Positions 18,261-26,044 of a DNA stretch of 64,000 nt are shown piece after piece; within the stretch, counting starts at the first letter, position 1; each line of letters starts with the position of its first letter. The position numbers and the translations under genes are program-made. This stretch comes from DASTSN01 sp035760665 (lineage in GTDB: Bacteria > Bacteroidota > Bacteroidia > Chitinophagales > Chitinophagaceae). The notes below the pieces were generated by a model. It had not been told where the DNA came from, did not search any database, and saw nothing but the letters and a program-made list of their open reading frames with translations. The DNA lies in assembly GCA_035760665.1 (NCBI GenBank), contig DASTSN010000025.1, positions 1 to 64,000 on the forward strand. The letters are read 5' to 3'.

Positions 18261-19292
18261 ATGGAGCAACTGTTAGAACAGATTGAAGCATACCGCCGGG
18301 AAATTGAATCGTTTACCGCCACTGGCCCGGCTGCTGTGGAAGATTTCCGCATCAAATATTTAGGCACCAAAGGTCTTGTGAAATCCCTGATGGGCGAAAT
18401 GAAAAATGTGCCGGCCGACAGGAAAAAGGAGTTTGGGCAGGTGCTAAATGAATTCAAACAATTTACCGAGGGCAAATATGAGTTGCTGAAATCTGCTACA
18501 CAAAACGGGCAGGAACCTTCTTTGATTGACCTGGACTTAAGCCTGCCGGGCGACCCGGTTCCCGTAGGCACACGTCACCCCATCAGCCTAGTGCGTAACC
18601 GCATCGTTTCCATCTTTCAGCGTTTAGGCTTTGCCGTGGCCGACGGACCGGAAGTGGAAGACGACTGGCATAATTTCACCGCCCTGAATCTTCCCGAAAG
18701 CCATCCGGCACGTGACATGCAGGATACATTTTATATCCAGCAAAACCCGGACTGGCTACTGCGAACCCACACCAGCAATGTGCAGATACGCGAAATGGAA
18801 AAAGGTAAATTACCCATTCGTGTTATATGCCCAGGGCGGGTGTACCGCAATGAAACCGTCAGCGCCAGGGCACATTGCTTCTTTCACCAGGTGGAGGGAC
18901 TTTATATTGACGAAAACGTAAGTTTCGCCGATCTGAAACAAACCCTTTATTTCTTTGCGCAGGAAATGTACAGCAAGGATGTGAAGATCCGATTCCGGCC
19001 TTCCTACTTCCCGTTTACCGAACCCAGCGCAGAAATGGATATCACTTGCTTCATCTGCGGCGGCAAGGGATGCCGTGTTTGTAAACATACCGGCTGGGTG
19101 GAAATTCTCGGCTGTGGCATGGTGCATCCCAACGTGCTGGAAAATTGCGGTATTGACAGTAATAAATATACCGGTTTTGCATTCGGAACCGGCATTGAGC
19201 GGCCGGCCATGTTGCTTTACGGCATCAATGACCTAAGGTTATTCAGTGAAAATGATGTTCGTTTCCTGAAACAGTTTACCGCTTCGGTGTAA
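18261..19292 (+). CDS. pheS: Phenylalanine--tRNA ligase alpha subunit
   Basis: PheS charges tRNA-Phe together with PheT, which is not in this window. The 343-residue protein has an N-terminal coiled-coil (about 1-85), then the class II catalytic core: motif 2 around RVICPGRVYRNETVSARAH and FFHQVEG, FRPSYFPFTEPSAEMD, and motif 3 FAFGTGIERPAMLLYG near the end. The cysteine-rich insert CFICGGKGCRVCKHTGWVEI is normal for bacterial PheS. The ATG at 18261 follows a -7 box by four bases. It is separated by 57 bases from the pump gene and followed by its own terminator, so it is probably a single-gene unit. Confidence 0.97.
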   Translation: MEQLLEQIEAYRREIESFTATGPAAVEDFRIKYLGTKGLVKSLMGEMKNVPADRKKEFGQVLNEFKQFTEGKYELLKSATQNGQEPSLIDLDLSLPGDPVPVGTRHPISLVRNRIVSIFQRLGFAVADGPEVEDDWHNFTALNLPESHPARDMQDTFYIQQNPDWLLRTHTSNVQIREMEKGKLPIRVICPGRVYRNETVSARAHCFFHQVEGLYIDENVSFADLKQTLYFFAQEMYSKDVKIRFRPSYFPFTEPSAEMDITCFICGGKGCRVCKHTGWVEILGCGMVHPNVLENCGIDSNKYTGFAFGTGIERPAMLLYGINDLRLFSENDVRFLKQFTASV

Positions 19293-19326
19293 GCTCATTA
19301 AACAGCACAACCGGATTATTTTATAG

Positions 19327-19355
19327 AAAGGTTCCTGCAAGCGGGAACCTTTTTA
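19327..19355 (+). terminator. Intrinsic terminator after pheS
   Basis: Arms AAAGGTTCC (19327-19335) and GGAACCTTT (19344-19352) form a 9-bp stem with an 8-base loop and a T run, 35 bases after the pheS stop. The A-rich left arm could also serve the convergent minus-strand gene. Confidence 0.85.
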
Positions 19356-19368
19356 ATACAAACAGATG

Positions 19369-19986
19369 TTAAGAAGACGGAGGTTTACTCTTAAGCGATT
19401 TATAGCTAAAATAGGCTGCCAAAGCAAAAAGTAGCACGGCCAGGTAAAACCAGGGTGTAAACTCCACAGCCACACGCATATTCATATCCATTTGATCTGA
19501 CAGGGACGATTGTGGCATTTGCGCATTTACCTTTTTCTTCACATCAACCATCAGCAAGATAAGCGCTATTGCAGCACCTCCTCCAAGGAGCACGCCCAAC
19601 AATCCCCTTCCACGAAACGCCAGTAGGGAAAGGATAAACCCGGCTACCCCCGCCAGCAGAGCAATCACCGCGTATTGGTTCGCTTCCCTGGTATCAGATT
19701 TGCCAATGCGGGAATTCATTTGACCCGGCAAAGCCTCATTAATGCCGCCAAACAAGCTGTTGCTGCTGGTGCTTTTTAATTCAAACCCAGTTGCCAGGTT
19801 GATACCGCTTACTTTTTGCAGGGAAAGATCATTGCACTTTATATCAAGAAACGGCATGAAAAATAATAATATCCCGGCAATGAAAGATAATGTTGATGGC
19901 AATTTACCCGGAATAGCAGGAGCTGTTGCCTGAACAGCCTGCGGATTTGCAGGTTGTTGTTCAGATGGTGGTTGGTTAAGGTCCAT
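19369..19986 (-). CDS. Uncharacterised small membrane protein
   Basis: I do not recognise a family. The 205 residues begin with a Pro/Gln/Ala-rich cytosolic-looking tail (about 1-30), then a hydrophobic helix (SFIAGILLFFMPFLDIKC, about 33-50). A Ser/Gly-rich loop follows (about 55-100), then two helices close together (YAVIALLAGVAGFILSLLAF and LLGVLLGGGAAIALILLMV), a short loop, and a last helix (PWFYLAVLLFALAAYF) with a Lys-rich end. That makes a four-helix membrane protein. It stands alone between pheS and the dehydrogenase gene; the function is unknown. Confidence 0.75.
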   Translation of the reverse strand: MDLNQPPSEQQPANPQAVQATAPAIPGKLPSTLSFIAGILLFFMPFLDIKCNDLSLQKVSGINLATGFELKSTSSNSLFGGINEALPGQMNSRIGKSDTREANQYAVIALLAGVAGFILSLLAFRGRGLLGVLLGGGAAIALILLMVDVKKKVNAQMPQSSLSDQMDMNMRVAVEFTPWFYLAVLLFALAAYFSYKSLKSKPPSS

Positions 19987-20079
19987 GACAAAAATTTTTA
20001 TAAGTTAATCAAAGTTTCTATGCAACCGAATATAAATTTAAACTTGGGCTACCTTTACACTTTGACTTAACAATTTATA

Positions 20080-20928
20080 ATGATCAAATCCATTTGTGTT
20101 TGCGGAGCTGGTTCCATGGGCCGGGGTATTGCACAGGCTGCCGCGCAAGCTGGTTTTCCAACAATTTTATTTGATGTAGATGCAGCTGCACTGGACAAAG
20201 CCCGGGATGCTATTTCAGCCGGTTTGCAATTACTAGTCGGGAAGAACAAGATTACAGCTGAGAAAAAAGATGAAGCGTTCCGCCAACTTTCTTTCACTGC
20301 AAACATTCAGCATTGTGTTGCGGATCTTATCATTGAAGCCATCGTAGAAAAACAGGAAGTGAAAACGAAACTGTTTCAGCAACTGGCTGCTATAAATACT
20401 GCTGAAACCATTTTTGCTACGAACACTTCATCGCTGTCCGTCACCGCCATGGCTTCGGATATTGAAGCACCGGCACGCTTTATTGGTATGCATTTTTTCA
20501 ATCCTGTTCATGCTATGAAGCTGGTAGAAGTGGTTACAACAGCTAAAACCAGCCCGGCTGTGAAAGAAGAGATTTTTTCACTGGCAAAAAGCCTGGGTAA
20601 AACGCCTGTCGCCTGCAAAGACTCACCGGGTTTTATTGTTAACCGCGTTGCACGGCCTTTTTATATCGAAGCCCTGCGGCTGGCGGAAATGGCTGCAGCC
20701 GGTTATACAACTATTGATACGTTACTCGAAGCTGCCGGTTTTAAAATGGGTCCTTTCAGGTTGATGGATCTCATCGGCAATGACGTAAATTATACGGTTA
20801 GCTGTTCAGTGTATGAACAACTTGGCAAACCTGAACGGCTGAAACCTTCTTTCATTCAACAGGAAAAAGTAGAAAAAAAGGAACTGGGTAAAAAAACCGG
20901 TAAGGGCTACTACGAGTATGCTTTGTGA
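20080..20928 (+). CDS. 3-hydroxyacyl-CoA (3-hydroxybutyryl-CoA) dehydrogenase
   Basis: This NAD-dependent enzyme oxidises L-3-hydroxyacyl-CoA to 3-ketoacyl-CoA in fatty-acid oxidation or butyrate-type metabolism. The 282 residues show an N-terminal Rossmann loop (CGAGSMGRGIAQAAAQAGF), then ATNTSSLSVTAMA and FIGMHFFNPVHAMKLVEVV with the catalytic His of FFNPVH, and the C-terminal domain with DSPGFIVNRVARPFYIEA and the LxxAGFxMGPFRLMDLIGND segment. It is the single-function dehydrogenase form, not the fused hydratase-dehydrogenase. The next gene starts 47 bases later on the same strand. Confidence 0.93.
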   Translation: MIKSICVCGAGSMGRGIAQAAAQAGFPTILFDVDAAALDKARDAISAGLQLLVGKNKITAEKKDEAFRQLSFTANIQHCVADLIIEAIVEKQEVKTKLFQQLAAINTAETIFATNTSSLSVTAMASDIEAPARFIGMHFFNPVHAMKLVEVVTTAKTSPAVKEEIFSLAKSLGKTPVACKDSPGFIVNRVARPFYIEALRLAEMAAAGYTTIDTLLEAAGFKMGPFRLMDLIGNDVNYTVSCSVYEQLGKPERLKPSFIQQEKVEKKELGKKTGKGYYEYAL

Positions 20929-20975
20929 ACCGGAAATCTTAACAACAAGTATCTTCGCCACCAATCAACACTCAT

Positions 20976-21989
20976 TTGATCAGCCCACCTGCTAAAATAC
21001 TGGTTACCGGCGGTACCGGATTTATCGGTTCTTATATTATCAAAGAACTGGTGGAAAAAGGTTTTGCCGTTCGAGCCATCCGCCGGCGAAATAACCTGCC
21101 AAATTATATTTCCGCAAGTATATTCCAGCAGGTGGAATGGGTGGACGGAGATATTCTTGATGTTGTATCGCTGCAGGAAGCCATGGATTCTGTAGATGCC
21201 GTCGTCCATGCTGCCGCCATCATTTCGTTTGACAAACGGGATAAAAAGAATATGTACCAGACAAATATTGCCGGTACAGCTAATATTGTCAATACAGCGC
21301 TGGAAAAAAACATACAACGACTTGTACATATCAGTTCCGTAGCAGCACTTGGCAGAACTGCTAAAGGTGGCCATGTTACCGAAGAAAAAAAATGGGAAGA
21401 AAGTAACACTAATACCGCTTACGCCATCAGCAAGTACCGCGGGGAAATGGAAGTATGGCGGGGCATTGCCGAAGGACTTCAGGCTGTAATACTCAACCCC
21501 AGCACCGTTATTGGGTATGGCGACTGGACTACATCGAGTTGCCGGATTTTCAAATCGGTTTATGACGAATTTCCCTGGTATTCAACCGGCGTCAACGGGT
21601 TCGTAGGTGTGGAGGATGTGGCAAAAGCCGCCGTGCAATTACTGGAAACAGATATCAGTGCTGAACGATTTATCATCAATAGCGATAACTGGAGTTTTCA
21701 GCAACTATTTAATTGCATAGCAGATGGCTTTGGAAAAAAACATCCCACCCGGCTGGCAACACCCTTGCTTGCAGAAATAGCCTGGCGAATGGAAAAAATC
21801 AAATCGCTCGTGAGCAGAAAAAGACCGTTGCTTACCAGAGAAAGTGCCCGGGTAGCCAATAGCTCTACTTATTTCGAAAACCAAAAATTACGTACTGTAC
21901 TGCCGGGGTTTTCCTTCACACCGTTGGAAATTTGCATTGAAAGCGCCTGTAAAAAATACCTCGGTGCAATAAAATCACCGCAGGCATAG
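20976..21989 (+). CDS. NAD-dependent epimerase/dehydratase (extended SDR)
   Basis: The 337-residue protein has the extended short-chain dehydrogenase pattern: TGGTGFIGSYIIKEL at the N-terminus, a VDGDILD element, the VVHAAAIISF strand, and the YAISKYRGE catalytic motif (YxxxK). The substrate-binding C-terminal part is less conserved. No ATG lies in frame near the start, so the TTG at 20976 is taken; TATCTTCG (20950-20957) just upstream is one base off the -7 consensus. Relatives act on nucleotide sugars, flavonoid-like ketones or steroid-like substrates; which applies here is open. Confidence 0.88.
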   Translation: MISPPAKILVTGGTGFIGSYIIKELVEKGFAVRAIRRRNNLPNYISASIFQQVEWVDGDILDVVSLQEAMDSVDAVVHAAAIISFDKRDKKNMYQTNIAGTANIVNTALEKNIQRLVHISSVAALGRTAKGGHVTEEKKWEESNTNTAYAISKYRGEMEVWRGIAEGLQAVILNPSTVIGYGDWTTSSCRIFKSVYDEFPWYSTGVNGFVGVEDVAKAAVQLLETDISAERFIINSDNWSFQQLFNCIADGFGKKHPTRLATPLLAEIAWRMEKIKSLVSRKRPLLTRESARVANSSTYFENQKLRTVLPGFSFTPLEICIESACKKYLGAIKSPQA

Positions 21990-22024
21990 TTACTGTAGCG
22001 TATCTTTAAAGGCAAATCAATTCT

Positions 22025-23107
22025 ATGAAAAAAATAAAGTACCTGCTGGCAATCTGCCTCGTTTTCTATTCCATTGCCGGCTTCGGGCAGTTTACCATTA
22101 CCGGCATTGTAATCGATTCAACCACCCGCGATCCGCTGCCGGGCGCATCAGTATATTGTCAAAATACCACACTGGGAACGATTACAAATAAACAGGGAGA
22201 ATTTTCACTGGAACTGAAATCGGGTGGGTACGAGCTGATCATTTCTTATACGGGTTACCAAACCAATACGATCCGCATCAGTAATGCAGCTACCGACAGG
22301 CTGGAAATTCCGATGAGCAAAGAAGATAAAAGCCTTGGAGAAGTGATTATCCGCAGCAGTAACGAAGTGCCTGACGGCTGGAAAAAGTACGGGCATTTTT
22401 TTACCGACAATTTTATTGGCACAACTCCAAACGCCGCTCAGTGTAAACTTGAAAACCCGGACGTATTAAAATTCTATTTACTTAAAAAGAGTAATAAACT
22501 CCGTGTGCTGGCAAGTGAACCTTTACAAATCACCAACTATGCACTGGGATATACCCTGCGCTACCAGTTGGATTCATTTGTTTATTATTATCAAACCAAC
22601 CTCAGCTTGTACAGGGGGTTTTGCCTTTATAGTGAAATCGACAGCACCGATGCAATGAAAAAGAAATGGGCTGCCGCCAGGCAAGCAGCATACGAAGGGT
22701 CCCGGCTTCATTTTTTACGGTCGTATTATGACAGCAGCTTGCAGGAAAATGGTTTTGCAATCGATCTGCTGGATGAAAATGATGACACTAAATTCAACCG
22801 GGTAACCAATCCGTATGATTCAGTTTACTATGGTTATATTGACAGCACCAACGAAGTGGAGCTGTACTACCCAAGAAAATTCAGCGTCACCTATTTAAAA
22901 AAGAAACCTAATGCTGCTTATATCAAAAAATTTAACCTGCCCCAAAATGTAAGTATGCAAATTTCTTACATAGAGCTGCAATACGCTATTGATATTAAAG
23001 AGAACGGGTATTTTTATGAGCAGCGTGACTGGATAAACCAGGGATACTGGAGCTGGAAAAACCTGGCCGATCAGTTGCCGTATGATTATTGGCCAGATGA
23101 ATATTAA
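22025..23107 (+). CDS. Exported protein with N-terminal carboxypeptidase regulatory-like domain
   Basis: After a signal peptide (about 1-21, IAGFGQ), residues about 24-108 form the CarboxypepD_reg-like beta-sandwich common in Bacteroidota: ITGIVIDSTTRDPLPGASV, GTITNKQGEFSLEL, YELIISYTGYQTNTI. In SusC/TonB proteins this domain precedes a plug and barrel, but here the remaining 250 residues are a soluble-looking, Tyr-rich region (for example YALGYTLRYQLDSFVYYYQTN) with no barrel, similar to other Bacteroidota proteins of unknown role. A TATCTTTA box lies just upstream. Its TAA overlaps the TAA of the convergent LpxD-like gene by three bases. Confidence 0.8.
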   Translation: MKKIKYLLAICLVFYSIAGFGQFTITGIVIDSTTRDPLPGASVYCQNTTLGTITNKQGEFSLELKSGGYELIISYTGYQTNTIRISNAATDRLEIPMSKEDKSLGEVIIRSSNEVPDGWKKYGHFFTDNFIGTTPNAAQCKLENPDVLKFYLLKKSNKLRVLASEPLQITNYALGYTLRYQLDSFVYYYQTNLSLYRGFCLYSEIDSTDAMKKKWAAARQAAYEGSRLHFLRSYYDSSLQENGFAIDLLDENDDTKFNRVTNPYDSVYYGYIDSTNEVELYYPRKFSVTYLKKKPNAAYIKKFNLPQNVSMQISYIELQYAIDIKENGYFYEQRDWINQGYWSWKNLADQLPYDYWPDEY

Positions 23108-24057
23108 ACGGTTTTACGACCTGTTATTTTTTCCCACAACTCCGGGATTCGTTTAATCCAGACAAGTTCCTTCATTTTTTCTTTTGCATCGATAGCCGGC
23201 GAACCAAAATAAGTTTTGCCTCCTTCCAACGAAGAGGGAACACCGCTTTGTGCATACAATACAGCACCTTTCCCAATGGTCAGCGTTTTGCTTACACCTA
23301 CCTGTCCCCATAATATTACTTCATCTTCCAGGGTCGTTGCACCAGCAATACCTACCTGTGCAGCAAGCAAACAATTTTTACCAATCACGGTGTCATGCCC
23401 GATGTGGACCATATTATCCAGTTTGGTTCCAGCCCCGATAATGGTATCGCCGCTTACGCCCCTGTCAATTGTACAACCCGCTCCGATTTCCACACTATCC
23501 TCAATCACCACTCTTCCGCAACTGGGCATTTTTTTGTACTGTACAGCACGATTGGCTTTTTTATTATAATAAAAAGCATCACTACCGATAACGGTGCCTG
23601 CCTGTATGATGACATGATCCCCAATCACACAATGATCCAGGATGATCACGCCGGGCTGAATGATACAGTTTTTTCCAACCGTCACATGATTACCAAGATA
23701 AGCGCCGGGCATCACCACCGTTCCTTCTCCCACCTTTGCGCTTTCACTCCAACTCTTCATCGAGGGTGCAAAAGGACGAAAATAATTCACCAGTTTTACA
23801 TACGCTTCAAACGGCTCATCGACCACCAGCAATGCTTTTCCAGGCGGAATATCCGTTTGCTTATTAATGATAATAAAAGAAGCAGCCGACTGTATACAGG
23901 CTGTATAATACTTTGGATGATCTACAAAAACAATATCACCATTTTCCACTTTATGTATTTCATTCAGGCCGGTAGCCATTCCATATTCATTGCCCACTAA
24001 TACCGCACCGATAAACTCCGCCACCCAACTGATTGCAACAGGTTTTTCAAAACGCAT
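23104..24057 (-). CDS. LpxD-like UDP-3-O-acylglucosamine N-acyltransferase paralogue
   Basis: The 317-residue protein has the LpxD layout: an N-terminal uridine-binding domain (about 1-95), then a left-handed parallel beta-helix built from hexapeptide repeats (VGEGTVVMPGAYLG, VGKNCIIQPGVIIL and further turns), and a C-terminal helix. The catalytic His is in LDNMVHIGHDTVIG. LpxD adds the N-linked hydroxyacyl chain during lipid A synthesis. It is somewhat shorter than typical LpxD and is not beside lpxA/lpxC/fabZ, so it may be the second LpxD-type protein seen in many Bacteroidota, with another acyl or sugar substrate. It converges on, and overlaps by four bases, the preceding plus-strand gene. 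Confidence 0.85.
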   Translation of the reverse strand: MRFEKPVAISWVAEFIGAVLVGNEYGMATGLNEIHKVENGDIVFVDHPKYYTACIQSAASFIIINKQTDIPPGKALLVVDEPFEAYVKLVNYFRPFAPSMKSWSESAKVGEGTVVMPGAYLGNHVTVGKNCIIQPGVIILDHCVIGDHVIIQAGTVIGSDAFYYNKKANRAVQYKKMPSCGRVVIEDSVEIGAGCTIDRGVSGDTIIGAGTKLDNMVHIGHDTVIGKNCLLAAQVGIAGATTLEDEVILWGQVGVSKTLTIGKGAVLYAQSGVPSSLEGGKTYFGSPAIDAKEKMKELVWIKRIPELWEKITGRKTV

Positions 24058-24614
24058 ACAAATAAATTTTTTGTAAAGGTAACAACCCTTTGATTTGACT
24101 CACCGATTAATACTGTTTCTGTTGTAACCGGTCAATACGACATCGGAAGCGCTTCCACATCTTGCTGTTCGAAATTTTACCTTGGTAAAAAAAGAAGATG
24201 CTTTAACAGTTACGCTGTATTGCAATCGGGACAGTAATCATCTGGCAAATGATCGTAATAATTTTCTTCAGCGTAAAGATGTTGATTATACAATACCAAC
24301 AGTTTTTTAAAAAAACAGGCGGACAGACAATCATTTTTTATTACAAAAAGGCAGCTATTATCCACAGCCAAAAAATAAATGTGAATAAAATTTATCTAAA
24401 AATTTTTTTAGTTGGGAAAAATTATTAATAATATTGTGTTGGGAAATTTTTTTCCCGGTACTTACTAACCCATCCACATATTAAGCTCCGCATCTGCGGG
24501 GCTTTTATTTTTATACGAGCATTTCTGTGATGTAAAGAAATAAAAGGGTAATCCGAATAAAAATTGCCGGGAAAGAACCTCATTAAATACCTTTACGAAC
24601 ATTAAATTTAATGC
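24058..24614. other. 557-bp AT-rich intergenic region with two DnaA-box matches
   Basis: No convincing gene is present. TTATCCACA at 24358-24366 is an exact DnaA box, and TGTGAATAA at 24380-24388 (TTATTCACA on the other strand) fits TTWTNCACA. A very AT-rich block follows (24367-24460) with a 12-bp palindrome at 24421-24432 and GTTGGGAAA twice (24411-24419 and 24438-24446). A GC hairpin with a T run at 24484-24508 resembles a terminator. TACCTTTA at 24588-24595 is one base off the -7 consensus and could serve yicC. The flanking genes diverge. It could be an origin-like element, a regulatory region, or an untranslated RNA ending at the hairpin. Confidence 0.35.
24484..24511 (+). terminator. 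Terminator-like hairpin inside the intergenic region upstream of yicC
   Basis: AGCTCCGC (24484-24491) pairs with GCGGGGCT (24496-24503, one G-U pair) around a 4-base loop, followed by TTTATTTTT. No annotated plus-strand gene ends just upstream, so it would end either a non-coding RNA from the AT-rich block or a leader transcript. Confidence 0.5.
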
Positions 24615-25490
24615 ATGCTAAAATCAATGACCGGCTTTGGCCGTACAGAACAGCGGGTAAGTGACAAAACATTTTTAATTGATATCAAATCGCTGAATGG
24701 AAAACAGTTTGAACTGCAGCTAAAGATTCCCAATTTTCTGAAGCCATTTGAATTTGACATACGTCGCATGCTTTCTGAAAAACTGGGTCGCGGCAGCGTG
24801 GATTGCAGCATTAGCTTAAAAGAAACCGGCAATGCAAAACCCGTCGGCATCAATACCGAACTTGCAAAAGCCTATTATAAACCCCTGGCTGAACTTTCTC
24901 ACGAACTTGGCCTTGATGCTTCCCATATTCTCAGCACACTGGTAAAACTTCCCGAAGTGATTACCCCAACAGGCGAAACACTGACGGATGATGAATGGAA
25001 ACAATTTCAAAAAGTTTTACTGGCAGCGGTAGACGATTTGAACGTGCATCGCCTGGAAGAAGGTAAATCGCTGGAAGAAGATTTGCTGTTACGCATCGAT
25101 AATATTGCCCGGCAGCAGCAGGAAGTGATCAAGCTGGAACCCCTGCGCCAGCAAAAAATCCGCGAAAGCCTTACCCGCCTGCTGGAAGAACATGTGGGAA
25201 AAGAAAATTATGACAACAACCGGCTGGAGCAGGAACTTATTTACTACATCGAAAAAATAGATATTAGTGAAGAACAGGTGCGGCTGAAAAGCCATTGCGA
25301 TTATTTTAAAACGATCCTGGCTGAACCTGAAGAATCAAAAGGTAAAAAACTCTCTTTCATCCTGCAGGAAATTGGCCGGGAAATCAATACCACCGGCGCC
25401 AAAGCCTATGATGCTTCCATCCAGAAATGTGTGGTGATGATGAAAGATGAACTGGAAAAAGCCAAAGAGCAAATCTTAAACGTTCTTTGA
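24615..25490 (+). CDS. yicC: YicC/YloC family endoribonuclease
   Basis: The 291-residue protein has the two parts of the family: an N-terminal YicC-like domain starting with the signature LKSMTGFGR and containing VDIKSLNGKQFELQLKIP-like strands, and a C-terminal DUF1732 domain (about 205-291) with the ending EIGREINTTGAKAYDASIQ. YicC proteins act as toroidal endoribonucleases in RNA decay in E. coli and B. subtilis. The start at 24615 opens directly with the conserved LKSMTGF motif. It is followed by gldH after 43 bases and seems to head a yicC-gldH-kinase-regulator unit. Confidence 0.92.
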   Translation: MLKSMTGFGRTEQRVSDKTFLIDIKSLNGKQFELQLKIPNFLKPFEFDIRRMLSEKLGRGSVDCSISLKETGNAKPVGINTELAKAYYKPLAELSHELGLDASHILSTLVKLPEVITPTGETLTDDEWKQFQKVLLAAVDDLNVHRLEEGKSLEEDLLLRIDNIARQQQEVIKLEPLRQQKIRESLTRLLEEHVGKENYDNNRLEQELIYYIEKIDISEEQVRLKSHCDYFKTILAEPEESKGKKLSFILQEIGREINTTGAKAYDASIQKCVVMMKDELEKAKEQILNVL

Positions 25491-25521
25491 TTGCCTGCTA
25501 TAAAATTCCGTGGCCGATCAT

Positions 25522-25529
25522 TACTTTTG
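25522..25529 (+). promoter_or_regulatory. TAnnTTTG -7 box of gldH
   Basis: TACTTTTG matches TAnnTTTG and ends four bases before the gldH ATG at 25534, as at pheS and murI. It suggests that gldH has its own promoter and a leaderless message in addition to any read-through from yicC. Confidence 0.45.
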
Positions 25530-25533
25530 CAAA

Positions 25534-26013
25534 ATGCCTTTCCTGAAAAAACGGTTTACAATATTATTCCTGCTCGCAGGGTTTTGTTTTTCTTTTGATT
25601 CCTGCACCACACTTGATTTGTATGAGAAAGACGTTACCGTTCCGCAGCACAGCTGGGCCAGTGGTTTTAAACCAGAATTCAATTTTACCATAAAAGACAG
25701 CACGGCCCGTTACCAGCTCTATTTCGTCATTCGGCATACAGCTAAATACAACTACAACAATATCTGGATCAATCTCTACTCCATACCGCCGGGTGATACA
25801 TTGCGGCATGTTCGGTTTGAGTTACCACTTGCCACCAATGAAAAAGGCTGGCTGGCAAGCGGCATGGATGATATTTATGAACACCGTATTCCGCTTACCA
25901 ATCCGCAAACGCTCAAAGCAGGCACCTATACCTTCATGCTTGAACAAATTATGCGGGAAGACCCGCTGGAAAATGTACTGAATGTAGGGCTTCGGCTTGA
26001 AAAGAAACCCTAA
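25534..26013 (+). CDS. gldH: Gliding motility lipoprotein GldH
   Basis: The 159-residue protein fits GldH, a lipoprotein needed for surface gliding and linked to type IX secretion in Flavobacterium. The signal ends in FDSC with Cys24. The mature part shows the GldH pattern: LYEKDVTVPQHSW, then FTIKDSTARYQLYFVIRHTAKYNYNNIWINL-like strands (read as a continuous beta region), RFELPLATNEKGWLASGMDD and the closing TYTFMLEQIMREDPLENVL helix. The ATG at 25534 is preferred over a GTG 24 bases upstream because it gives a proper lipoprotein signal. It lies between yicC and a histidine kinase. Confidence 0.88.
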   Translation: MPFLKKRFTILFLLAGFCFSFDSCTTLDLYEKDVTVPQHSWASGFKPEFNFTIKDSTARYQLYFVIRHTAKYNYNNIWINLYSIPPGDTLRHVRFELPLATNEKGWLASGMDDIYEHRIPLTNPQTLKAGTYTFMLEQIMREDPLENVLNVGLRLEKKP

Positions 26014-26044
26014 CTTACAGGTATTGCTTTTTTAAAATTCACAC

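Noticed and set aside
23395..24000. 201-codon open frame on the plus strand
   Set aside because: Antisense to the LpxD-like gene, whose hexapeptide repeats keep the opposite frame open; His/Ile-rich nonsense translation.
24484..24511. Riboswitch upstream of yicC
   Set aside because: Only a simple terminator-like hairpin is visible; no conserved aptamer pattern was recognised and yicC is not a usual riboswitch target.
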